From NCBI GenBank assembly GCA_964653235.1, contig CAZZCP010000004.1, positions 1 to 64,000 of the forward strand: a DNA stretch of 64,000 nucleotides, in the 5' to 3' direction. The position numbers and the translations under genes are program-made. A model generated the notes under the pieces. That model did no database searches. It was not told the origin of the DNA and worked only from the letters and a program-made list of their open reading frames with translations. Source of the DNA: CAZZCP01 sp964653235 (GTDB taxonomy: Bacteria > Bdellovibrionota > Bdellovibrionia > Bdellovibrionales > UBA840). Numbering within the stretch: position 1 is the first letter of the stretch; each line of letters begins with the position of its first letter. Positions 51,681-60,245 of this stretch are shown here, one piece after another.

Positions 51681-53441
51681 ATGAACTGCCGTCAATTACT
51701 CTTATTACTTTTGCTCTTACCCTTTCAGGTTTACTCTCAAACCTGTCTAGATCTCTTTGTCGAGCCCTTACAAAAACCTATTTTTCAAACACAATTCCAA
51801 GCTTTTCAAGCTGCAAGTAGCGATCAGAACCGTCAATATATTCGAGCCATTGAAAACGCAAGAGAAGGGTCTGCTTTGCCCATCGACTCTTCAAGAGAGA
51901 GTTTTTTGGTCGTAACTCAGCCTTTTTTAAAACAACATCAAGATCTTGGTCACAAAGACAAAACCCAGAACACAGCGATGGCAGGCTATGCAAAAAAAGT
52001 GCTGCTCGACTTGCTCCCAGAAGGCTTTATCTTAAGAAAATTCAATCACTTTAAGCGCATCGAGATCTCTTTTGAGAACACACCAGCGAATCATGCAATC
52101 GCAAGAGAGGTTCTCAACCAATTTCTTTTGCATATGCAGGCAAAAATTCAAGAGTTTCCGAGCATGGTGTCGGGAATTGAGAGAAACTTTGCACCTGGTA
52201 GCCCTGAATCCAATCCGAATCGAGTCTTTTCAGTTGGCATTGGAGACACTGCCTATCAAGCCAATCGCGCCGAGAGAGAGTCACGTAGATTTGCTAGCAA
52301 TCAAACACCAGGACAAGCAGAAAGCCCGATTTTTCATTTTAGGGATCTCACTGATCGCGTAGAACAACAAAATAAGAGAATTCACGAAACCCGAGAAGTT
52401 TTGGAGCGTGAGTTTATAAGTTCTGATGCAGTTTACGTGAAAACACGCTTAGATCGATCTCCAAAAATTGAGGTAAACCTACCAAGTATCATCACCATGT
52501 CTGTAGTGGCAAAATTAATGGGCGAAAGAGCTCAATACAAAAGCCAAAGAGACTTTATCGATCGAGCACAGCAAGATTTGCAGAACACATTTGCGCGCAG
52601 ATTTAATAAAAAAGAAGTCGAGGCCCTTCTTGATTTTGCTGATGCCGTAGCTAGCATTGAAGCCCCCTTTTATCTTGCTGAACGAAGACATGCTCTTTTA
52701 GATCAACTCGGTGAGCGTATGGCGGTTTTTGATATCATTGATGCCGGTGGAGTAGCTCTCTATATGGACGCGCTAATGATTGCACAAAGAAACCCGAAAA
52801 GCCTTAAAGAATTTGAAGATGCTGCAATATATGGTGAAAGAGCAACGACTCGCTATTTAGAGAAGCAAAGAAAGAATCTTTTAGATGCAATGAGGTTCAC
52901 TTTGGGTGAGGAGCGGCTTGCGCAAATTTTGGATCTCTACATCTCTCATGGTGCTTATAAAGCTGATGAAAGTCCTTTTCCTTTTGGGTTTAGCGGCGAT
53001 GATATTGGTTCTACTTTTTTAACTCGAAAAGAATATCTTGAACTGGCTCAAGAAATTGCCAATCGAAAAATCGATTTACGAAATGAGGATTTTAGTGTTG
53101 ATACTCTTCATTTAAACTTGAGAATGGCCTTTAGCTTGAATGAATACACCAATTCACGGGTTCCATCAAATGGCGATAGTCCCAGGGTTGCAGCACAAAA
53201 AGTTTTTTCAAAGATGGAAGAGCAACTGAAAGTGATCGAATCTATTGTCAACAAAGACGTAAATTTTCATGAGTTGCGTACCCTGTTCTTGGTTCTAGAG
53301 AGACAGTCTACAAATCAAATGATTTTGCATGCTTTTGCAAAAAACACTTTAACTTCAAGGCAAAAAGAAATTCTACGAGAGCTAGTACAAAAACTCATCA
53401 TAAAGCATAGATACACTCATTTATCTATAGAAATTCATTGA
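51681..53441 (+). CDS. Large secreted protein, function unknown
   Basis: The 586-residue product starts with a signal peptide (MNCRQLLLLLLLLPFQVYSQ). The mature protein is mainly alpha-helical and highly charged, with only one Cys after the signal cleavage site (TCLDLF). Segments such as FARRFNKKEVEALLDFADAV and EERLAQILDLYISHGAYKAD look like helical bundles. I recognise no enzyme motif or membrane segment. It stands alone behind rnpB and its end overlaps the TSUP gene by 17 bp on the other strand. Confidence 0.72.
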   Translation: MNCRQLLLLLLLLPFQVYSQTCLDLFVEPLQKPIFQTQFQAFQAASSDQNRQYIRAIENAREGSALPIDSSRESFLVVTQPFLKQHQDLGHKDKTQNTAMAGYAKKVLLDLLPEGFILRKFNHFKRIEISFENTPANHAIAREVLNQFLLHMQAKIQEFPSMVSGIERNFAPGSPESNPNRVFSVGIGDTAYQANRAERESRRFASNQTPGQAESPIFHFRDLTDRVEQQNKRIHETREVLEREFISSDAVYVKTRLDRSPKIEVNLPSIITMSVVAKLMGERAQYKSQRDFIDRAQQDLQNTFARRFNKKEVEALLDFADAVASIEAPFYLAERRHALLDQLGERMAVFDIIDAGGVALYMDALMIAQRNPKSLKEFEDAAIYGERATTRYLEKQRKNLLDAMRFTLGEERLAQILDLYISHGAYKADESPFPFGFSGDDIGSTFLTRKEYLELAQEIANRKIDLRNEDFSVDTLHLNLRMAFSLNEYTNSRVPSNGDSPRVAAQKVFSKMEEQLKVIESIVNKDVNFHELRTLFLVLERQSTNQMILHAFAKNTLTSRQKEILRELVQKLIIKHRYTHLSIEIH

Positions 53442-54189
53442 TCCAGTCGTAGCTCATCTTCACGATCAACACAAATTGCATCACTAAAACCACATTGCGA
53501 ACAAAATGATTGCCCTTCATCACTGCTGTTTTGGTTCCGATATACATACTAATGATGCCGCCAATCAATAAGGGCCACACACCAGGCCAGTAAACCCAGC
53601 CCTGGTACAAAAAGTAAGCCATTGAAGTAGAAAGCGAAATCACAGCATAATACTTCATGGTGGCAGAGGCTTCGATAAAACTAAGCCGCTTAAACAGAGT
53701 CAAAATAAAAATCATCAAGACTCCCGAGCCAACTCCAATCATTCCTTGATACAAACAACTCAAAACAAAGAGCACATTAAAGAGCAAGTTTTGTCGATCG
53801 GTAGGAGCCTCTAAGGTTTTAAGTCCCATCTCTTTTTTCACTAGAGCCAAAACAAAAAAGAACAACATCGAAAAAATCACAATCAAAGTTAAAGATTGTT
53901 CTGAGAAGAAACCCACAAGACTTGCGCCAAACAAGCTGAGAAAAAAACAAAGAACCAAATGAAACCAGTGAAGTCTTTCAGAATAGGCGTAATTAGATTT
54001 TCGGTAGGTCAAAAGAGTAACAATCACACCTGGCAATACAGCTACCTTCATGGTTCCTAAAACCTCTAGAGTGGCCTGCTCTTTGAGAATAAAAAGCCCC
54101 AAGGGCAATAGAATCAGCCCGCCGCCGCCGGCAATTGCAGTAATAAAGCCAGCGAGAAGAGCGCTAAGAAATAGAAGAAATTCAGTCAC
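53425..54189 (-). CDS. Sulfite exporter TauE/SafE family (TSUP) membrane protein
   Basis: This 254-residue protein has about eight membrane helices. The first carries the typical LLAGFITAIAGGGGLILLP, repeated as LYQGMIGVGSGVLMIFILTL in the second half, which is the TSUP internal duplication. PLLIGGIISMYIGTKTAV matches the second signature. Members export sulfite, sulfoacetate or related anions, but the substrate is not known here. Confidence 0.87.
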   Translation of the reverse strand: MTEFLLFLSALLAGFITAIAGGGGLILLPLGLFILKEQATLEVLGTMKVAVLPGVIVTLLTYRKSNYAYSERLHWFHLVLCFFLSLFGASLVGFFSEQSLTLIVIFSMLFFFVLALVKKEMGLKTLEAPTDRQNLLFNVLFVLSCLYQGMIGVGSGVLMIFILTLFKRLSFIEASATMKYYAVISLSTSMAYFLYQGWVYWPGVWPLLIGGIISMYIGTKTAVMKGNHFVRNVVLVMQFVLIVKMSYDWINEFL

Positions 54190-54242
54190 TCCCTAAGGCT
54201 TACAAAATCATAGAGTGAAAGGCAATTCGCTATAAGACTTGC

Positions 54243-55831
54243 CTAGTTTGTGCAAATTGGTAGCTCAAATTTTCCATCATTTTCATTGTGATATTGTACA
54301 TAATGATTATAAAAAAGATATTTGTTAGATCCTAGATAATTTATTGCTTCTGTCGATCTCTTCTCATCATCATGAAGCAATTCGCAACTTGAATAATGCA
54401 TACAGTTCCTTCTTCCAGCATGCAAATTTATAAAAAAAGAATCGAAAGTTTCAGTATAGCTACTATTTTCAATTAGGCTTGCAACGAAATGATTTTCTCT
54501 AGAATGATAGACCACTTTAAATCTCAATAGAGCTGCTTGGAGTTCTGTTTGCAACAATAGTTGAGAATCTACAGTGATTTTACCGTAATCATAGTAATAA
54601 AAAGGTACATCAATTAGAAACTCTGAATCTTTCTTTTCTTGAGAAATACATTTGGGTGTCATTGGAAAAAGCTCCCTATACTCATGACTCTGTAAGTGAG
54701 CTAAAAAGCTACGAAGTGTATCCGAAAAGGAATTTGAATACGATCTTTGATAAAAACGATGCATCCAATAGGGATTGTGTTCCTCCCATTCAACAAATGC
54801 AGAGCTTAGGCTAAGATAGTCTTCATACTTTTGTTTTTCATCTTCTGAGACTCTAAAACCAAATGAAGGCATAAAAAGACTAATTGTTCTTTTAAAATCA
54901 AAATCCCATTGCAGTGTACAAGTAAGTTCAGGAGAGGGATTGAAATAAGATATACAATGAGCATTACTACCAATAACCATCTTCACCTTATCATGATCAT
55001 AAGTATATTTGGTGCCCATAAAAGTATGTTCAGAATCATCAATAGGCGTTGCATACAGAACTCCAAGTAACTTTCCACCAAAATGAAAAACACCTGAGCC
55101 CGAATTACCTTCGATTATTCTTTTATCACAAAGCATTGCAAACTCCTTAGAACTTGGCGACATATACGACATATCAGGATTGTACACAACCGAGTTCATA
55201 ACAGATTTACAGCTTGTTTTGCGAATCTGTGCGGCAACTTTTACTGTTATAGGTTCTGTAGAAGTGTTTAATTCATTCTTGTAAAAAAATGCAGGATAAG
55301 CAATCAAGTCCGTATCCTTTGGAATTCCTCCTAAATCAACTTCAACTGGTCTTCGATTTGTAGTTTGTGAGAGACGAAGTATGGCCCAATCCTCATTCCC
55401 AAGTTTTTCAGTTTCTTCTTTACTTATATCAACCAGTTCGCTACATGCAAATTTCTGAGCCTTTTGTGTTTGGAAAAAAGATAGTCGTTGAACCACAAGT
55501 CTCTCCTATCGTTCTTTGCTTTACACAATGTTTGTTGGTTAAAATCGTATCTGGTGAAATCAATGTTACAGAGCAAGCATTCAACTTATATTGATAGGTT
55601 GTTGAGTTATACGTACTAGAAACCAAATTCTTTTCTACCCTCGCCATTCCACCAACGTGCTCGGGACAATCATCTAGAGACTCACAATCAATACTTAAAT
55701 TACTTTGTGCAGAGAGAGCATCTTCAATATTGTCTGTCGAAAATAAATTCATTTTCATCTTTAGAAGAGCTACAGTTCACCAACGAAAAGCTAAGTACCA
55801 AAGATAGAAAAGCTACAGACAATTGCTTCAT
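54243..55831 (-). pseudogene. Trypsin-like serine protease lipoprotein, broken by two frameshifts
   Basis: Three frames together make one S1 protease. From ATG 55831 (after AAAGGAG) a lipoprotein signal ending SLVNC is read for about 30 codons. The frame then shifts to the one ending at 55441, with VGGMARVEK and catalytic His in TILTNKHC. It then shifts to the one from 55496 to 54243, with Asp (NEDWAILRL) and Ser (EGNSGSGVFHFGG). Both shifts are +1; the second lies near T6 in CTTTTTTCC, the first in an A/T-rich stretch. Either a real pseudogene or sequencing error. Confidence 0.8.
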
Positions 55832-56132
55832 TCCAACTCCTTTTTTTCCACCTATCTGTGCAAAAGATATGCCACAAAAACCCACTTTGGTAAAACAGAT
55901 TTAGCTCGATATTTCAAATACTTAGATAAATTTTTGTAAACAGCTCTTGGCAAAAAATGAAATATTTACAGTCTCATGACACTTTTCGATTATAGCGAAA
56001 TGGCTTTCATTCACTTATGTAAAGAATAAGTAAATGCTTTGACCTGAGGCTTTTTTTACGTGTTCCAGCTGTCCTTATAGATAAATTTAAGAAGTTTTAT
56101 TAAAAACAAACTGTAAATCGAAAGGGGGGCTC
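55832..56132. other. Gene-free intergenic region
   Basis: About 300 bp between two divergent genes. It is AT-rich and holds ribosome sites at each end (AAAGGAG for the protease, AAAGGGGGG for the ClpP-like gene). A TTGACC lies near 56039, but no well spaced -10 follows. I see no repeat, RNA or ORF in it. Confidence 0.6.
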
Positions 56133-56741
56133 TTGATTTACAGAATTCTACTATTTCTCTTTATGGGGACGCATTCATTACAAGCTGCTATTACTTTTCA
56201 AAAAGACCTGCAGCAAACTCGCATTACCGCACAACGAATTGGCGATCGCAATCAATTAAAACTAGAGGGACCAATACCAAGCAAGGCTCATTTGTTTCAG
56301 CCCAGCGTCTTTTTGCTACTCATGCAAAGAGCTCTTGCTTCGCTTCCAGAAACAAAAACACTAGAATTTGAAATCAATTCCAGTGGTGGTTCAACACTAG
56401 AGCTTATAGAGCTCCACCAACTTCTTCGAGCTCACTGCCCTATTGATGATTGCTTACTCGTAACTCACATCGAAGAAGAGTGTTCTTCTGCATGTATTGC
56501 TCTATTTTTGATGGGAGATAAAAGAAGCGCCGCCCCCGATGCAGAGTTTGGCTTTCATGCACTTCAAGAATGCAACCCACAAACTGGCCTGTGTCGAATG
56601 ATTCCAGGAATGGCTCAGAAAATTTATATAGACTTTGGAATAAAATCCTCTTGGCTTGAAGAAAATTTTGATCTTTTTGATCAAAAAGATTTAGAGTATC
56701 AATCTCCCAATCAGTTAAATGACTCTGGACTATTTTCATAA
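56133..56741 (+). CDS. Secreted ClpP/crotonase-fold protein
   Basis: The 202-residue protein has a signal peptide (LIYRILLFLFMGTHSLQAA, TTG start after AAAGGGGGG) and a ClpP-like core. EINSSGGSTLELIELHQLLR is the oxyanion loop and first helix; EECSSACIALFLMG places a Ser in the nucleophile position before Ala-Cys; FGFHA carries the probable catalytic His. It resembles the periplasmic ClpP-like group of Proteobacteria (COG3904 type). Protease activity outside the cytoplasm without ATPase partner is possible but unproven. Confidence 0.72.
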   Translation: MIYRILLFLFMGTHSLQAAITFQKDLQQTRITAQRIGDRNQLKLEGPIPSKAHLFQPSVFLLLMQRALASLPETKTLEFEINSSGGSTLELIELHQLLRAHCPIDDCLLVTHIEEECSSACIALFLMGDKRSAAPDAEFGFHALQECNPQTGLCRMIPGMAQKIYIDFGIKSSWLEENFDLFDQKDLEYQSPNQLNDSGLFS

Positions 56742-56773
56742 GCCAAACTTTTAGACCTGAAGGAATATCGATT

Positions 56774-57400
56774 GTGTGGTGGCTCCATCTTAGTTTTTTA
56801 TTTTCTCAATTTGCATTGGCTTCACCTAAATTCCAAATTGGCTTAGAGACTGGAGCCTTTTGGCAAATTAGAAATGACCTACAAAGGCCGCAAAATACTT
56901 CAAACAGCTTGATAAAACTTGATGAAATAGATTCTGAACCAGAGCTATTTTATCGTCTCGAAAGTTATTTTTATGCCACCGAAAAACATGCTTTTCGATT
57001 TCTATACGCCCCCTTGAGCATAGAGCTTAAAAATCGCCCTACCGAAGTTCTTGTTTTAAATGATCAAACTTTTGCCTCCGGAGAAGAAATAAGCTTTCTT
57101 TATCGCTTTAACTCCTATCGACTCACCTATTTTTACTCGATTTATCGTACGCAAGAGAAACAACTGAACATCGGCTTCACTGCTAAAATTCGTGATGCAA
57201 AAACAGAACTCAGACAAGGCAATAGATCAACAAGTTTTGACAATCTAGGCTTTGTGCCTCTTCTCTACTTTGAGTATCTAGAACCTATTTTCTCAAATTG
57301 GTTTTTTCATTTTAACTTCGATGGCTTAGCCGGAGGCCCGGGTAGAGCCTTTGATTTTTCATTCAAGCTTAGAAGAAAGTGGCAAGATCTTGGTTTTTAG
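56774..57400 (+). CDS. Outer-membrane barrel-like protein, probably frameshifted at the C-terminus
   Basis: The 208-residue ORF has a signal peptide (MWWLHLSFLFSQFALASP) and alternating amphipathic strands (FRFLYAPLSIELKNRPTEVL, YRLTYFYSIYRTQEKQLNIG, KLRRKWQDLGF). It stops at 57400 in GGTTTTTAGG. Adding one T would continue the frame as LGFGTRTLEGGVDNDEIYNF, the typical closing segment of such barrels, and go on to 57561. A missing base in the T5 run, real or technical, is likely. Function unknown. Confidence 0.65.
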   Translation: MWWLHLSFLFSQFALASPKFQIGLETGAFWQIRNDLQRPQNTSNSLIKLDEIDSEPELFYRLESYFYATEKHAFRFLYAPLSIELKNRPTEVLVLNDQTFASGEEISFLYRFNSYRLTYFYSIYRTQEKQLNIGFTAKIRDAKTELRQGNRSTSFDNLGFVPLLYFEYLEPIFSNWFFHFNFDGLAGGPGRAFDFSFKLRRKWQDLGF

Positions 57401-57714
57401 GCTTTGGAACCAGAACTCTTGAGGGCGGAGTAGACAATGATGAAATCTACAATTTTACTTTCTTACAGTACGCTGTTTTAGATTTCGTTTTTGTTTTTAG
57501 TATTTTGTTGGCCAAAGAAATACAACTTTGTTTTAAGCTAGGGCTTATTCTATCAAGATAGAGCCAATATCTTCAACTAAGCCGAATGCTATAATCAACC
57601 ATTCCTTATCCCATTGAAATCACTTTGCAAACTCCAAATGTCTTATAAAATGAGTCCGAATCAAGGAAGAGGCTCGTATTAGCTAGGAAAAAATGTTGGT
57701 AAGCCGCCTTGACG

Positions 57715-57734
57715 ATACAGATTATAATCTGTAT
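57715..57734. promoter_or_regulatory. Perfect 20-bp palindrome in the hicAB promoter
   Basis: ATACAGATTATAATCTGTAT is fully self-complementary. It lies between TTGACG (57709-57714) and TATTTT (57732-57737), a -35/-10 pair with 17 bp spacing, and ends 8 bp before the hicA ATG. This is where a HicB-type autorepressor operator is expected. The start would leave hicA with almost no leader; no ribosome site is visible before the ATG. Confidence 0.72.
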
Positions 57735-57742
57735 TTTAAAAT

Positions 57743-57937
57743 ATGTCTTTAAGTGGAAAAGAGCTAGTTAAGCTGTATGAGAAAAATGGATGGAAACTAG
57801 ACCGCGTAAAGGGCTCTCATTTTATTATGAAAAGTAAAAAGACGTGCGAGACTATTCCGATTCCCGTTCATGGCAATAAATCGATTGGAAAAGGTTTAGA
57901 AAAATCTTTATTAAAGAAACTAGGAGTGAAGAAATGA
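57743..57937 (+). CDS. hicA: HicA family toxin (mRNA interferase)
   Basis: The 64-residue basic protein has the HicA dsRBD-like fold signature: SGKELVKLYEKNGWKLDRVK, then GSHFIMK with the catalytic His26, and PIPVHGNKSIGKGLEKSLLK. HicA cleaves mRNA without ribosomes and is held by HicB. The stop overlaps the antitoxin start (ATGA at 57934-57937), the standard toxin-first hicAB order. It probably belongs to an acquired or mobile module. Confidence 0.92.
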   Translation: MSLSGKELVKLYEKNGWKLDRVKGSHFIMKSKKTCETIPIPVHGNKSIGKGLEKSLLKKLGVKK

Positions 57938-58365
57938 CTTTTTTCGCAAAAGTTCATAAGGATTCAAAAGGCGGCTATTGGACTGAGTTCCCTGATCTAA
58001 ATATACCAGGCTCGGAAGGGCGAACATTAGATGAGGCCTTGGAGAATTCTAAAGAAGCTTTAGAAGGTGTTTTGGAAAGTCTGTTTGACCATAAGTGTGA
58101 AATTCCCTCTCCTCGAGAACGAAAAGGCAAAAATTGGCATGCCGTAGAAGTTGATGAAACAATCGCTATTCCAATTATTTTGAGAAAATTACGATTAGCT
58201 CATGATTTAACTCTAAAGCAGATGGCTAAAGAACTAGGGATTGCCTATCAGTCTTATCAAAAATTAGAGACCCTTGGAAAAGCCAATCCAACGATCAAGA
58301 CACTTCGTAAAATCGCAGATGTTTTTGGTATGACAGTGCTAGAGCTATTGGAAGAATCTGCCTAG
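57934..58365 (+). CDS. hicB: HicB family antitoxin with C-terminal XRE helix-turn-helix
   Basis: Residues 1-60 form the partial RNase H-like HicB domain (GGYWTEFPDLNIPGSEGRTL, DEALENSKEALEGVLESL). Residues 88-140 are an XRE helix-turn-helix (ILRKLRLAHDLTLKQMAKEL, GIAYQSYQKLETLGKANPTI). It neutralises HicA and represses the operon, most likely through the palindrome at 57715. The domain arrangement is that of HTH-type HicB. Confidence 0.92.
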   Translation: MTFFAKVHKDSKGGYWTEFPDLNIPGSEGRTLDEALENSKEALEGVLESLFDHKCEIPSPRERKGKNWHAVEVDETIAIPIILRKLRLAHDLTLKQMAKELGIAYQSYQKLETLGKANPTIKTLRKIADVFGMTVLELLEESA

Positions 58366-58378
58366 AGCTAGCAAGTAA

Positions 58379-58455
58379 TGGTAGGGGCACCAGGACTCGA
58401 ACCTGGGATCCTCCGGTTATGAGCCGGATGCTTTAACCAACTAAGCTATGCCCCC
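58379..58455 (-). tRNA. tRNA with CAT anticodon (Ile2 or elongator Met)
   Basis: The 77-nt gene folds as a cloverleaf: acceptor GGGGGCA/TGCCCCT, anticodon stem TCCGG/CCGGA around loop CTCATAA, T arm CCAGG-TTCGAGT-CCTGG, then A and an encoded CCA. The CAT anticodon can mean elongator Met or Ile read after lysidine modification of C34; sequence alone does not settle it. The G1-T72 pair argues against initiator Met only weakly. It lies 5 bp below the rpoD stop codon. Confidence 0.93.
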
Positions 58456-58460
58456 TCAAA

Positions 58461-60245
58461 CTATGAGTCCATAAAGGTTTTCAATTTTTTAGAGCGTGAC
58501 GGATGGCGGAGCTTGCGAAGGGCTTTGGCCTCGATCTGACGAATCCGCTCACGAGTCACATTGAAATCTTGTCCAACTTCTTCGAGAGTGTGGTCGTTTT
58601 CTTCACCAATTCCAAAACGCATGCGAAGCACCTTTTCTTCTCTTGCAGTGAGAGTCGAAAGCACACGGCGAGTTTGCTCGGCCAAGTTCAAATTCACGAT
58701 CGCCTCAGAGGGATTGATGACTTTTTTGTCTTCAATAAAATCTCCGAGGTGAGAATCTTCTTCTTCACCTACAGGAGTCTCTAGACTGATAGGCTCTTTG
58801 GCAATCTTTAGAACTTTACGAACCTTGTCTACAGGCATCTCCATTTTCTCTGCGATCTCTTCAGGAGTAGGCTCACGCCCTAACTCTTGAACGAGGTAGC
58901 GAGAAGTACGAATCAACTTATTGATGGTTTCAATCATATGAACCGGAATACGAATAGTTCGAGCTTGGTCGGCGATCGCCCGTGTGATGGCCTGACGGAT
59001 CCACCAAGTGGCGTAGGTTGAAAACTTATATCCACGTCGATACTCAAACTTATCAACAGCTTTCATCAAACCGATATTACCTTCTTGAATCAAGTCCAAG
59101 AACTGAAGGCCACGATTGGTGTATTTTTTGGCAATCGAAACCACAAGTCTTAGGTTGGCTTCAACAAGCTCTGATTTGGCTATGTCTGCAGCTTTTTCAC
59201 CTTTCCAAATTAAAGTATAGGTGTCGCGAATCCACTCAAAATGCATCTGAGTTTCTTTACGTATTCTCTCTAAGCGAATTTCGGCATCTTCGGCTCTGAC
59301 AGCCAACTGACGAAACTGCTCATAAGAAAGTCCTGTGTCTCTTTTAAAACGCTCAAGATCAGCATCAGAATCATTGACCGCTTGAAAGCGCTCATAGAGC
59401 TCTTCAGTAGATTTTAAGAAAGTGCGATCGAGAGCTGTTTTGATTCTTTTTCTCAGCTCAATCATTCTTTCTTTGAGATTTCTAAACTTCAATACAATCC
59501 GATTGATGGTTTTACGATTGAAGTTGATTTCTTCAAATTCGGTCATTAAGCCATTGGCTAGTTCATCGATGGTATCTTCAATCTTCTTTCTTTCAGCATG
59601 TTTGAGCTCAGTATTTCGAAGAGCTTCAAAGTGAGGAGCCGCTGATTTTGCAAAATCCTCTACCTTACCGATCAGTTGATAGATTTTTTCTTCGTATTCT
59701 TCTTCAGTGTACTGAGTTTCTTCATCTTCCAAACCACGAAAGATATTGCGCATTTTAATACGGCCCTGCTTTACACGCTCACCAAGCTCAATAATTTCTT
59801 CGGTTCCATATGGAGATCTAAGAATGGCACCTAAAATCTGTCTTTCTCCATCCTCGATTCTTCGAGCGATGGCTACCTCACCTTCGCGAGTTAATAGTGA
59901 TACACTTCCCATTTTTCGCAAATACAAGCGAACCGGATCATTGCTCTTAAGGTCTTCTTCAGATACTTCTTCTTCTTGGCTAGCTGAATCGAGAAAGTTA
60001 TCGCCTTCCTCATCTTCATCCAAAGACTCGGCAGAAATGATTTCAATACCCTGACGATCTAGGTTTTGAAGAATCGAATCCAAAGCCTCCATTGCAATCA
60101 ACTCTTGTGGAAGGACTTCATTGACTTCTTCTGCAGTAAGAACGCCTTTTTCTTTATAGATATCCAAAAGCTTTAGCAGTTCATCTTTTGCTAACTGCAA
60201 CTGCTGTTCTATACTCAATGTTTTATTTTCTTTATTCTTGCTCAT
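58461..60245 (-). CDS. rpoD: Primary sigma factor RpoD (sigma-70)
   Basis: The 594-residue protein has region 1.1, a long non-conserved insert (about residues 130-370) and the conserved blocks. Region 1.2 is DPVRLYLRKMGSVSLLTREG, region 2 is AKSELVEANLRLVVSIAKKY with GLQFLDLIQEGNIGLMKAVD and YKFSTYATWWIRQAITRAIA, and region 4 is LEEVGQDFNVTRERIRQIEA. This is the housekeeping sigma. It is last in rpsU-yqeY-dnaG-rpoD, overlapping dnaG by ATGA. Confidence 0.97.
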   Translation of the reverse strand: MSKNKENKTLSIEQQLQLAKDELLKLLDIYKEKGVLTAEEVNEVLPQELIAMEALDSILQNLDRQGIEIISAESLDEDEEGDNFLDSASQEEEVSEEDLKSNDPVRLYLRKMGSVSLLTREGEVAIARRIEDGERQILGAILRSPYGTEEIIELGERVKQGRIKMRNIFRGLEDEETQYTEEEYEEKIYQLIGKVEDFAKSAAPHFEALRNTELKHAERKKIEDTIDELANGLMTEFEEINFNRKTINRIVLKFRNLKERMIELRKRIKTALDRTFLKSTEELYERFQAVNDSDADLERFKRDTGLSYEQFRQLAVRAEDAEIRLERIRKETQMHFEWIRDTYTLIWKGEKAADIAKSELVEANLRLVVSIAKKYTNRGLQFLDLIQEGNIGLMKAVDKFEYRRGYKFSTYATWWIRQAITRAIADQARTIRIPVHMIETINKLIRTSRYLVQELGREPTPEEIAEKMEMPVDKVRKVLKIAKEPISLETPVGEEEDSHLGDFIEDKKVINPSEAIVNLNLAEQTRRVLSTLTAREEKVLRMRFGIGEENDHTLEEVGQDFNVTRERIRQIEAKALRKLRHPSRSKKLKTFMDS

